From assembly GCF_040195635.1 (NCBI RefSeq), contig NZ_JBEFTX010000001.1, forward strand, positions 124,001-188,000: a stretch of DNA of 64,000 bases, given 5' to 3'. Below, piece after piece: positions 16,965 to 25,988 of the stretch (within the stretch, counting starts at the first letter, position 1; each line of letters opens with the position of its first letter). The DNA comes from Thermasporomyces sp040195635. GTDB taxonomy: Bacteria; Actinomycetota; Actinomycetes; Propionibacteriales; Actinopolymorphaceae. The position numbers and the translations under genes were made by a program. The notes under the pieces were generated by a model. The model worked only from the letters and a program-made list of their open reading frames with translations. It was not told the DNA's origin and ran no database searches.

Positions 16965-18665
16965 ATGGACGCGCAACACCCCGCAACCTCCGTGTCACCT
17001 CCCCGCCGGGTACGCCGAGAGAACGAGGAGACGCATGCCGTCACCAACCAGCCTCCGGTCCTGGACTACGACGCGTTCGGTTCGGACAGTGCCCTGCAGG
17101 AGGCACTGACGCGATGGGGGCCCGAACGGGGGTCCGGGTCCGCGTACTCCCGCCTCAGCGAGATCGGCACCGTTGCCGGGTCACCACAGGCGCGGGCTCT
17201 GGCGTTCGACGCGCACCGCCACCCACCCCGGCTCGTGACGCACGACCGGTACGGTCACCGGGTCGACGAGGTGGAGTTCCATCCGTCCTGGCACGAGTTG
17301 CTCGGGCGGGCCGTTGGCTGGGGGCTGCACGCGACACCGTGGACGTCGCGCGAGCCGTCTGCGCACCTCACACGTTCGGCCGGTTTCTATCTCTGGAGTC
17401 AGGCGGAGGCGGGGAATGGCTGCCCGGTGTCGATGACCTACGCCGCCGTGCCCGCCCTCCACGTCGACCCGGCGCTCGCAGCGGAGTGGGTGCCCCGGCT
17501 CGCGTCGACGACCTACGACCCCGGCCTGACGACGGCAGCGGGCAAGGCCGGCTGCCTCGCCGGCATGGCCATGACCGAGAAGCAGGGCGGTTCGGACGTA
17601 CGCGCGAACACGACCGTCGCGGAGCCACTCGGGTCGGCGGGCGAGTATCTCCTCACCGGACACAAATGGTTCTGTTCGGCTCCCATGAACGACGTCTTCC
17701 TGGTGCTGGCGCAGGCGCCCGGAGGGCTCACCTGTTTCGTCGTACCCAGGGTGTTGCCCGACGGCAGCCGCAACACCTTCCGGCTGGTACGTCTGAAGGA
17801 CAAGCTCGGCAACCGCTCCAACGCCTCCGCCGAGGTGGAGTTCGCGTCCACGTGGGCGCGGCGGCTCGGCGAGGAGGGACGTGGCGTCGCCACGATCATC
17901 CCGATGGTCGCGAGCACCCGGCTCGACTGCGTACTCGGTTCGGCCGCCCTCACCCGGCGTGCCGTGGTCGAGGCCGTCTGGCATGCGCGCCACCGCCGGG
18001 CGTTCGGGAAGGCTCTGGTCGACCAGCCGGCGATGGCGAACGTCCTCGCCGACATCGCGGTCGAGCAGGAGGCCGCCACCCTGCTGGCGCTCCGGCTCGC
18101 GACGGCCGTCGACAGGGCCCCGGCCGACCCGGCGGCGCAGGCGTTCCTGCGGATCGCCCTTCCAGCGGCGAAGTACCTCGTGTGCAAACGGACTCCGGCC
18201 GTGGTGGTGGAGGCGCTGGAGTGCCTGGGCGGGAACGGCTACGTCGAGGAGTCCGGCATGCCGTTGCTCTTCCGCGAGTCGCCACTGAACTCGATCTGGG
18301 AGGGTTCGGGTTCAGTGCAGGCGCTCGACGTCCTGCGGGCGCTGCAACGCGAACCCGCCGCCCTCGAAGCCTGGCTGCGTGAAGTGGCCTCCGCCCAGAG
18401 CGCCGATCCCCGCCTTGCCCGCGCTGTCGAGGACGTCCTGACATCGCTGGCTGACCTCGACCAGGCGGAGTACCGCGCACGTCGGCTTGCTGAACGCCTC
18501 GCCCAGGTCCTGCAAGGCGCCTTGCTCGTGGAGTACGCCCCGGCCGAAGTGGCCGACGCCTTCTGCGCCTCCCGGCTCAGCGGGGATGCTGGCGTGACGT
18601 TCGGCACCCTCCCGCGCGGCGTCGACGCCGACGCCATCCTCCACCGCGCTGTGCCGGATTTCTGA
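16965..18665 (+). CDS. AidB-like acyl-CoA dehydrogenase family flavoprotein
   Basis: 566 aa. Beyond the general acyl-CoA dehydrogenase fold it carries the features of AidB: the N-terminal VTNQPPVLDYDAFGSD segment, CPVSMTYAAVPAL, GMAMTEKQGGSDVRANTT, LKDKLGNRSNAS and LECLGGNGYVEES, with NSIWEGSG near the end. E. coli AidB binds DNA and FAD and belongs to the alkylation (Ada) response; its catalytic role is uncertain. No ada, alkA or alkB gene is adjacent, but an AlkZ-like gene lies 3.3 kb away. ATG 16965 is the only start that keeps the conserved N-terminus; its ribosome-binding site is weak. A plain acyl-CoA dehydrogenase is the alternative. Confidence 0.82.
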   Translation: MDAQHPATSVSPPRRVRRENEETHAVTNQPPVLDYDAFGSDSALQEALTRWGPERGSGSAYSRLSEIGTVAGSPQARALAFDAHRHPPRLVTHDRYGHRVDEVEFHPSWHELLGRAVGWGLHATPWTSREPSAHLTRSAGFYLWSQAEAGNGCPVSMTYAAVPALHVDPALAAEWVPRLASTTYDPGLTTAAGKAGCLAGMAMTEKQGGSDVRANTTVAEPLGSAGEYLLTGHKWFCSAPMNDVFLVLAQAPGGLTCFVVPRVLPDGSRNTFRLVRLKDKLGNRSNASAEVEFASTWARRLGEEGRGVATIIPMVASTRLDCVLGSAALTRRAVVEAVWHARHRRAFGKALVDQPAMANVLADIAVEQEAATLLALRLATAVDRAPADPAAQAFLRIALPAAKYLVCKRTPAVVVEALECLGGNGYVEESGMPLLFRESPLNSIWEGSGSVQALDVLRALQREPAALEAWLREVASAQSADPRLARAVEDVLTSLADLDQAEYRARRLAERLAQVLQGALLVEYAPAEVADAFCASRLSGDAGVTFGTLPRGVDADAILHRAVPDF

Positions 18666-18724
18666 CTCGGTTCCGGCGTGGTGTGATCTTTCCCCCACAT
18701 ATGCAGCGCCGTACCCTAAGTGCC

Positions 18725-19076
18725 ATGCCTCCACCAGGCTTCCATTTGGCGCTTCCCCCCAGCTACTACGGTGGGGTGCGCACGGTCATCCCCTGGTGCT
18801 CGCACTCACCTTCATGATCCCGATTGGCGTTCTCATCGGAGGTGCATTCGCAGCACATGAGACGTCGGCCGCTGCGATCTTCCTGGTCGGGTTGATCCTT
18901 TCCGCGATCGCCTATGCTCTTTTCTCCCCGCCGTACGTCTGGGATTCAAGGGCAGGCTCAAGAGCGCGGATTGTCGCAGGTACTGGCGCCTCCTGGCATT
19001 GCTCGCCATAGTCTGCGTTGCGTTCTCAATACTTGTCTCTGCACAACGGACAGGCCATCCCGAGCACTCGCCATGA
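18725..19076 (+). pseudogene. Frameshifted relic of a small multi-spanning membrane protein
   Basis: Three consecutive frames read as parts of one protein. From ATG 18725 comes a Pro-rich start (MPPPGFHLALPPSYYGG). From about 18796, in a second frame, come two hydrophobic helices (LTFMIPIGVLIGGAFAAHE and IFLVGLILSAIAYALF) ending in PYVWD. From about 18945, in a third frame, comes FKGRLKSADCRRYW, another helix (LLALLAIVCVAFSIL) and a stop at 19074. Two frameshifts, both in the same direction, would restore a protein of about 115 aa. The segment is also lower in GC than its neighbours. It may be a decayed or transferred gene, or may contain sequencing errors. No homologue was identified. Confidence 0.4.
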
Positions 19077-19164
19077 CCGCAATAGGGCTGCTCTGCTATG
19101 CCGGCGCATATCACTTGCGAAGGGTCTATGGGGTTCATCGCCGCTTCTCTCCGCCTGCACCCGC

Positions 19165-19854
19165 TTACGGCAACCTTGCGCGAAGGACATCCATGCGTTG
19201 TCGCAGCCGATCGAGGTTCTCCTCTGCCACCTCCTCGATCGATCGCCCGCTGGTGAGTTCGGCGGCGAGGTCGGTACGACGCTGCACGATCGCCTCTTCA
19301 CCCTCCCGCAGCGCGGCCTCGATGTTGCCAGCGAGCCGCGCCGGGTCGGTCTCGATGGCATAGCGGGTCCGGATCTCGAGCGAGAGCAGAACACCGTCAC
19401 CGTTGAACTCGGCGGCGACGGCACCTCGTTCGCGCTCCACGCGGAGCGACTCCGAGGACAGCCTCGCGAGGATGTCCCGCGCCCCCGGGATCGTCGTCAC
19501 CAAGCCGCGGAGCGCCGCGGCGACCTCGGACCCAGCGGCCTCGCTGAAGCCCGCGTCGGCGTAGGCCACCTGCTCGGCATGGGCCGCCTCGTCACGGGCG
19601 GCACGGTAGAGCGCCGCGATCTCGCGGTCCAGCACCTGGGCCTGCAGGACCCGCTGCCATCGCGGGTCGACTTCGACGTGCTTGATCCGGCCGACACCGT
19701 CGACGCTCAACTGGATCACCCTGCGTCGGTCCTCGACCGTGTAGCTCCGCGAGACGATCTGGTCGCGGACACGCTGCACGCGCCCGTCCAAGGCAACGAA
19801 CCCGAGCGCGAGATCGTCAGGTCCCGCCCCCATGGCGAAGCCATCCAGACTCAC
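19165..19854 (-). CDS. Hypothetical protein with YbaB/EbfC-like segments
   Basis: 229 aa, no signal peptide or membrane helix. Two stretches resemble the YbaB/EbfC nucleoid-associated fold: one near residues 40-65 (RRVIQLSVDGVGRIKHVEVDPRW) and one from about 140 (VAAEFNGDGVLLSLEIRTRYAI then a long helix with EALREGEEAIVQRR). In actinobacteria such duplicated YbaB-like proteins are often found near WXG100 or secretion genes, but none is adjacent here. Start GTG 19854; a later ATG eight codons in is possible. It is divergent from the riboswitch-controlled glyA. Family placement is tentative. Confidence 0.55.
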   Translation of the reverse strand: MSLDGFAMGAGPDDLALGFVALDGRVQRVRDQIVSRSYTVEDRRRVIQLSVDGVGRIKHVEVDPRWQRVLQAQVLDREIAALYRAARDEAAHAEQVAYADAGFSEAAGSEVAAALRGLVTTIPGARDILARLSSESLRVERERGAVAAEFNGDGVLLSLEIRTRYAIETDPARLAGNIEAALREGEEAIVQRRTDLAAELTSGRSIEEVAEENLDRLRQRMDVLRARLP

Positions 19855-19984
19855 ACGTGACCCCCGAGTAGTGCCTGACCTGCGCCGCTCTGGTGGCGAG
19901 CACCGTAACGGCTGGACATCGAATCATGTCAAGGTCTGGGGAGCACCTGCCAGCCCACGGGCCCGGCCCTCTGCACTAGGCTCG

Positions 19985-20110
19985 TGGTTACCGCGACTGG
20001 CGCAGGCAAGGTGGAATCGACCACCGGGGAGCGGCGTACGGGCTGCCGTACGACAGAACACCGTCCCGTACGACCGAGCACGGGCACCGCGCGCCTGGGT
20101 GCCTGGGTCT
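19985..20110 (+). ncRNA. ZTP/ZMP riboswitch (pfl motif) in the glyA leader
   Basis: The conserved core of the pfl RNA is visible: cgactggcg at 19994-20002, a ggtgg/ccacc helix around 20010-20024, ccaccggggagcgg at 20021-20034 (ccgc 19991-19994 can pair with gcgg 20031-20034), a long variable hairpin, then gcgcctgggt at 20091-20100, whose cgcc can form the pseudoknot with ggcg of the first element. ZTP riboswitches sense the purine intermediate ZMP/ZTP, which builds up when 10-formyl-THF runs short, and switch on one-carbon genes such as glyA. Edges are approximate. Confidence 0.92.
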
Positions 20111-20114
20111 GAGG

Positions 20115-20140
20115 GCGTGTCCCTGAACCACAGGGCACGC
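20115..20140 (+). promoter_or_regulatory. Hairpin after ZTP aptamer, likely expression platform
   Basis: gcgtgtccctg (20115-20125) pairs with cagggcacgc (20131-20140) over ten base pairs with one bulged T and a 5-base loop. It starts within about 15 bases of the aptamer's final conserved segment and ends 53 bases before glyA. Without a U-tract it could act as an intrinsic terminator of the GC-rich type or as a switch that affects translation. Confidence 0.5.
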
Positions 20141-20192
20141 ACGACCAGGCGGTCACCGAGTGACCGTCACCACCGCTGACCCAGGAGGAGCA

Positions 20193-21473
<1,281 letters not shown>

Positions 21474-21493
21474 CTCTGGTCAGAGACAGCAGC

Positions 21494-21534
21494 GAGCCCC
21501 GCTGACCGACCTCAGCAGGTGGCCAGCGGGGCTC
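21494..21534 (+). terminator. glyA terminator hairpin
   Basis: gagccccgctg (21494-21504) and cagcggggctc (21524-21534) form a perfect 11-bp GC-rich stem with a 19-base loop, 20 bases after the glyA stop. Confidence 0.75.
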
Positions 21535-21817
21535 ATGCGAGGGAACGCCCTCGTCGGGTGATCAAGGCGTTCGGGTCAATGGTGACCGGCAATGGGATCA
21601 GTGCCTCCCAGGTCTCACCCGGTCAGAGCCGTTCCGCCAGACAACCCCACGCCCCGCGCCCGGTCGGAGCGCGACGATGTCGGGAACGAAGTTGGCACCT
21701 GGCAGGCGTACGCGGCCACCGACGCTCCATCCGGATCGCGCACCTCACCGGTGGTTTGTTCCGGTTCCGCCGGTTCCTGACGTGCCGTGACAGGCGGTAG
21801 GCACAAGCCCGCAGGAC
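21535..21817. other. Intergenic stretch between convergent glyA and peptidase
   Basis: About 280 bases without a credible gene; short frames have no ribosome-binding site and no hydrophobic or domain pattern. No further repeat or promoter was recognised. Confidence 0.5.
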
Positions 21818-23638
21818 CTACAGCGTCGGCGCACTCGATGCGTCCTCTGGCGGGCCGGAGAGGTGGCGGCTGAGGAAGTCGAGCTGGAGCGCCATCTGCT
21901 TGATCTGCTCCTCGACGACGACACTCATGTGACCGGCCTCGAACCTGTAGTCCTCGTACGGCGTTCCCAACGCGGCGAGGCGGGCGAGGTAGTTGTCGAC
22001 CGAGCGGATCGGACAGCGCGGGTCGTTGGTGCTGGCGATGACGAGAAGCGGCGCCTTCACCCGGTCGGTGTACGTGATCGGGTTCGATCGCGCCCACTTG
22101 TCCGGGATCTGCTCAGGTGAGCCGCCGAACAACGACCGGTCGTATTCGCGGACCGGTTCCATTTCGTCCTCGTAGAGCGCGACGAGGTCCCCGATGGGGA
22201 CGTCGGCGATCCCGGCGGCCCAGCGGTCGGCTTGCGTGCCGAGCGCAAGCAGCGTGAGGTAGCCGCCCCACGACTTGCCGGTGATCACGCACCGGTCGGG
22301 ATCACTGAGTCCCGTGTCTACCGCCCAGTCGCGCACTGCGGCGACGTCCTCGAGTTCGACCAGGCCGGGCGCCGGTCGCAGCGCGTCGCGCCAGGCCGCG
22401 CCGAATCCGGACGAGCCACGATAGTTGACGTGGACGACGCGGAAGCCGGCGTCGACGAACGCGGCCCGGATGGGGAAGAAGCTGTCGGTCATCTCGCCGC
22501 CAGGCCCGCCGTGGAGCCAGAACACCGTGGGCATCGGACCGCTCGCGGCCGGAGGGCTGGCCACCAGGGCGTGGATCCGTCCGCCCGGGCCGTCGACCCA
22601 GGCATCGTCGAGGGCTGCGGACGGCGGTGCCGGTTCCACCACCTCCAGCACCGGTGACCCGGACTCGGTCAGGATGGCGGTCGGCCGGTCACCCGCCGAC
22701 CACTGGTACTCCACCGTGCCATCCGGTCGTACGCCATGTCCCCAGACGACGCCGCGCGCGGTCCCCACCCGTGCGAGGCTCTCTGCCCCCAGGTCGTACC
22801 GGTAGAGCTCATCGCGCGCCTGCCAGTGGCGTCGGATCAGCAGAGCCGATCCGTCCGGGTACCAGGAAGCGGTCAGTTCACCGGGTAAGTCGATACGTGG
22901 CTGGACGAAAGTATCGGCGGCGAGGTCCCAGATCATCGGCTCGGAGCGGCCGGATCGCTCGTGATGGAGGAGGAGTCGGGAGTCCTCGGGGCACGGCGCG
23001 AAGGCCGCCGCGTGCAGGGCACGGCCGATACCGTCCCACAGCTCGCCCGCGATCTCACCGACGGCGGTCTCGCACCCGGTTCGCAGGACACGGATTGCCG
23101 GATAGTCCGCGTCACCGTGCTCGGAGTGCTCGATCGCCAGCAGAGTCTCGTCGTAGGACATGGCCGAGACCTGCGCGTGGCGGGCCGACTCGTACAACGT
23201 GGTCGTGGCCGCGCTGTCGAACCGGTGGAGGTGGAGTCGCACGCCGCCACGCTCGGACATTCCGACCGCCGCCACCCGGTGACCGAGTGCCAGGCCGACC
23301 GGGTAGCCAGGCGCCAGGTCTGGAAACGCGATCTCGGCTTTGTCGCCCGCCGCGCCGGAGACGTCGAACGCCTGTCGCACCCACCGGCCACGCTCGTCAT
23401 GGGCGGTGTCGTCGAACCACCAGACCGACTCACCGTCCGGATGGATCACGCCCCACGTGGTTCCCTCCGGTCGTGACGTCAACTGGGCGTGCCGGGCCTC
23501 CTGGCGATCCCATCCGTACAGCTCGGCGGTACCGCTGCGGTTGGAGGTGTAGAGGCACCGATGCGGGGCGTCACGCGCCCACCGTGGAAAGCTGATGTCG
23601 GTCGCCCTGAATCGTCGAACCCACGCTGGCTGAGTCAT
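21818..23638 (-). CDS. S9-family prolyl oligopeptidase-like serine peptidase
   Basis: 606 aa. The first 350 residues are beta-propeller-like repeats (for example ELYGWDRQEARHAQLTSRPEG). The C-terminal alpha/beta-hydrolase domain has WLHGGPGG, VNYRGSSGFG, the nucleophile Ser in GKSWGGY, the likely acidic residue in STNDPRCP, and the catalytic His in AGHMS. Such enzymes cleave peptides or acylated aminoacyl compounds in the cytoplasm. No signal peptide is seen. ATG 23638 is chosen because the family sequence begins there. It stands alone, convergent with glyA. Confidence 0.85.
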   Translation of the reverse strand: MTQPAWVRRFRATDISFPRWARDAPHRCLYTSNRSGTAELYGWDRQEARHAQLTSRPEGTTWGVIHPDGESVWWFDDTAHDERGRWVRQAFDVSGAAGDKAEIAFPDLAPGYPVGLALGHRVAAVGMSERGGVRLHLHRFDSAATTTLYESARHAQVSAMSYDETLLAIEHSEHGDADYPAIRVLRTGCETAVGEIAGELWDGIGRALHAAAFAPCPEDSRLLLHHERSGRSEPMIWDLAADTFVQPRIDLPGELTASWYPDGSALLIRRHWQARDELYRYDLGAESLARVGTARGVVWGHGVRPDGTVEYQWSAGDRPTAILTESGSPVLEVVEPAPPSAALDDAWVDGPGGRIHALVASPPAASGPMPTVFWLHGGPGGEMTDSFFPIRAAFVDAGFRVVHVNYRGSSGFGAAWRDALRPAPGLVELEDVAAVRDWAVDTGLSDPDRCVITGKSWGGYLTLLALGTQADRWAAGIADVPIGDLVALYEDEMEPVREYDRSLFGGSPEQIPDKWARSNPITYTDRVKAPLLVIASTNDPRCPIRSVDNYLARLAALGTPYEDYRFEAGHMSVVVEEQIKQMALQLDFLSRHLSGPPEDASSAPTL

Positions 23639-23829
23639 CGGGCGATCTTGCCAGAGGCCAGCTCCGGGCACCCAGCAGTCGGCGCAGAGTGCCGCGAATT
23701 GGGACGTAACCCCTGGGCCGAGGCTGATCAGGGCAACCCAGAATCCCTACGAGGAGAGTCGGACTTCGAGATGGGCGTCTCGCATCGCGGACGATTCAGT
23801 TGCCAGTCGGGCATCATTCACGCAGGCTG

Positions 23830-23925
23830 ATGACCATGATGACGCCGGTAACCCCGCTCCTCGTGGGACGGCGTCACCTCGATTTCGGTCGCATGCGCAG
23901 CATGCTGTGTCTCTCGGCGCGCTGA
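23830..23925 (+). CDS. Cysteine-type leader peptide of the sulfur operon
   Basis: A 31-aa open frame (ATG 23830; ATG 23836 or 23839 would also serve) with the pattern of actinobacterial regulatory leader peptides: GRRHLDFGR in the middle and LCLSAR directly before the stop. It ends 121 bases before the sulfite reductase start. In mycobacteria and Streptomyces, peptides of this type upstream of cysteine or sulfur genes couple translation of their Cys codons to expression downstream. It is therefore likely that scarcity of charged Cys-tRNA raises expression of the operon. The downstream 120 bases are GC-rich and able to fold, but the competing structures were not worked out. Confidence 0.82.
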   Translation: MTMMTPVTPLLVGRRHLDFGRMRSMLCLSAR

Positions 23926-24046
23926 GGCGCCCTATCCTCCCCTGACAGCGGGACCCGGGCGCTCGGTCGCGCCGGCCTCCTCGACTCTCGCCGCTCGGCA
24001 CGGTGGCGTTGGCCATCCTGTGCCCTGACCGAGGACCAAACACTTT

Positions 24047-25744
24047 ATGACATCCACGTCGTCTGCCGCCCGGCCGCGGCCCGCCGCCAACCGTCCCCCA
24101 CGCCGCAAGCGCGGCGAGGGACAGTGGGCGCTGGGCTACCGCGAGCCGCTCAACAAGAACGAGCAGGCCAAGAAGGACGACGACCCGCTGAACGTCCGTG
24201 CCCGGATCGAGAACATCTACGCCCACCGCGGCTTCGACTCGATCGACCCGTCCGACCTGCGCGGTCGCTTCCGCTGGTGGGGCCTCTACACCCAGCGCAA
24301 GCCCGGAATGAGCGGGGAGCACACCTCGATCCTCGACACCGAGGAGCTCGAGGACTCCTACTTCATGCTGCGCGTCCGCATCGACGGTGGTCAGCTCACG
24401 GTCGCGCAGCTGCGCACCATCGCCGACATCTCCACGACGTACGCCCGCGACTCGGCAGACGTCACCGACCGGCAGAACATCCAGCTGCACTGGATCCGCA
24501 TCGAGGACATGCCGACGATCTGGGAACGCCTGGAGGCCGTCGGCCTGCAGACCCAGGAAGCGTGCGGCGACTGCCCTCGGGTCATCATCGGCAGCCCGGT
24601 CGCGGGAATCGCCGCCGACGAGATCATCGACCCGACACCGGCCATCCACGAGATCGCCACCAGCTACATCGGCAGCAAGGAGTTCTCCAACCTGCCGAGG
24701 AAGTACAAGACCGCCCTCACTGGCCACCCGAGCCAGGACGTCGCGCCGGAGACCAACGACATCGCGTTCGTCGGCGTCGTCCACCCCGACCACGGTCCGG
24801 GCTTCGACCTGTGGGTCGGCGGGGGCCTGTCCACCAACCCGATGCTCACCCAGCGGCTCGGCACCTGGATCCCCCTCGACGAGGTCGCCGAGGCGTGGTG
24901 GGGCGTCACGAGCATCTTCCGCGACTACGGCTACCGGCGGCTGCGGCACCGCGCACGGCTCAAGTTCCTCGTCGCCGACTGGGGACCCGAGAAGTTCCGC
25001 GACGTGCTGGAGAACGAGTATCTCAAGCGCAAGCTGGTCGACGGTCCCGCGCCCGAGCCGCCCGCGGTTCCCGGCGACCACATCGGGGTCCACCGCCAGA
25101 AGGACGGCCGATACTACGTCGGCGTCGCGCCGGTCGCCGGCCGGGTGTCGGGGAGCCAGCTCGGCAAGTTCGCCGACATCGCCGCGGCCCACGGCTCGGA
25201 TCGCATCCGTACCACACCGCTGCAGAAGCTGCTCGTGCTCGACGTCGAGGAGGACCAGGTCGAGCACCTGGTGGGCGCACTCGCCGACATCGGCCTGCAG
25301 GCACGCCCGTCCGGATGGCGCCGCCACACCATGGCCTGTACCGGGATCGAGTACTGCAAGCTCGCCATCGTCGAGACCAAGGCTCGCGCGGCCGCGTTGA
25401 TCGACGAGCTGGAACGGCGCATTCCCGAGCTCGACGTCCCGATCACCGTCAACCTCAACGGCTGCCCCAACTCCTGCGCCAGGATCCAGGTCGCCGACAT
25501 CGGTCTCAAGGGCCAAAGCGTGCTCGACAATGCCGGGCAGCAGGTGGAGGGATTCCAGGTCCACCTCGGTGGTGGGCTCGGGCTCGACGCCGGCTTCGGG
25601 CGCAAGCTCCGCCGCCACAAGGTCACCGCCGACGAGTTGCCGGACTACGTCGAGCGGGTCGTCCGCCACTACCTCGACCAGCGTGAGCAGGGCGAGCGCT
25701 TCGCCCAGTGGGTGACCCGGGCGCCAGAGGAGGCCCTCACATGA
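24047..25744 (+). CDS. sir: Ferredoxin-dependent assimilatory sulfite reductase
   Basis: 565 aa of the siroheme/[4Fe-4S] nitrite-sulfite reductase family. It has duplicated halves (RRWGLYTQRKPG...LQLHWIR type in the first, VHRQKDGRYYVG in the second), and the four cluster ligands are in ACTGIEYCKLA and NGCPNSCARIQ, where the last Cys also binds siroheme. It reduces sulfite to sulfide with six electrons. The neighbouring APS reductase and absence of nitrate genes favour sulfite over nitrite. Siroheme can be supplied by the two last genes of this operon. A leader peptide lies upstream. The start context is weak (gagga about 12 bases away). Confidence 0.92.
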   Translation: MTSTSSAARPRPAANRPPRRKRGEGQWALGYREPLNKNEQAKKDDDPLNVRARIENIYAHRGFDSIDPSDLRGRFRWWGLYTQRKPGMSGEHTSILDTEELEDSYFMLRVRIDGGQLTVAQLRTIADISTTYARDSADVTDRQNIQLHWIRIEDMPTIWERLEAVGLQTQEACGDCPRVIIGSPVAGIAADEIIDPTPAIHEIATSYIGSKEFSNLPRKYKTALTGHPSQDVAPETNDIAFVGVVHPDHGPGFDLWVGGGLSTNPMLTQRLGTWIPLDEVAEAWWGVTSIFRDYGYRRLRHRARLKFLVADWGPEKFRDVLENEYLKRKLVDGPAPEPPAVPGDHIGVHRQKDGRYYVGVAPVAGRVSGSQLGKFADIAAAHGSDRIRTTPLQKLLVLDVEEDQVEHLVGALADIGLQARPSGWRRHTMACTGIEYCKLAIVETKARAAALIDELERRIPELDVPITVNLNGCPNSCARIQVADIGLKGQSVLDNAGQQVEGFQVHLGGGLGLDAGFGRKLRRHKVTADELPDYVERVVRHYLDQREQGERFAQWVTRAPEEALT

Positions 25745-25838
25745 TCCGGAGCGGCTCGGTGACGAGCAAGCGAAGTGGTCAACCGAGCGAGGAACGAGCG
25801 TGGTTGCCCGCGCAGCGAGCGAGGAGGCGAACGCGACC
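25745..25838. repeat. Low-complexity gagcga-rich spacer
   Basis: The 94 bases between the sulfite reductase and zinc-ribbon genes consist of imperfect gagcga/acgagcg repeats, with caacc (25778-25782) and ggttg (25802-25806) able to pair. Such gagcgaggaacgagcg-type elements are scattered between actinobacterial genes; their role is not known. Confidence 0.5.
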
Positions 25839-25988
25839 ATGAGCACCGAGCGCGCGACCCCGTTCTACTGCCCGTACTGCGGCGAGGAGGACCTCCGTCC
25901 CGCCGAGGACAGCCACGGCGCGTGGGAGTGCCGCGGCTGCACCCGTGCCTTCTCCCTGAAGTTCATCGGACTGGTGGTGCGTTCATGA
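25839..25988 (+). CDS. Small zinc-ribbon protein of sulfur operon
   Basis: 49 aa. Two Cys pairs, CPYC at about residue 11-14 and CRGC at about 31-34, form a compact zinc ribbon; the remainder (AFSLKFIGLVV) is hydrophobic. gaggagg lies nine bases before the ATG, and the stop overlaps cysH as ATGA. Its place between sulfite reductase and APS reductase suggests a role in sulfur reduction, perhaps as a small electron or metal-handling partner, or in assembly of the cluster enzymes. No function is established from the sequence. Confidence 0.82.
   Translation: MSTERATPFYCPYCGEEDLRPAEDSHGAWECRGCTRAFSLKFIGLVVRS

Noticed and set aside
24047..25744. Nitrite reductase
   Set aside because: The family does include nitrite reductases, but the neighbours are APS reductase and siroheme genes, and no nitrate genes occur.
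23747..25846. A 699-residue antisense open frame over the sulfite reductase
   Set aside because: It is Asp/Val/Arg-rich shadow sequence of the true plus-strand gene, whose Fe-S and siroheme motifs are clear.
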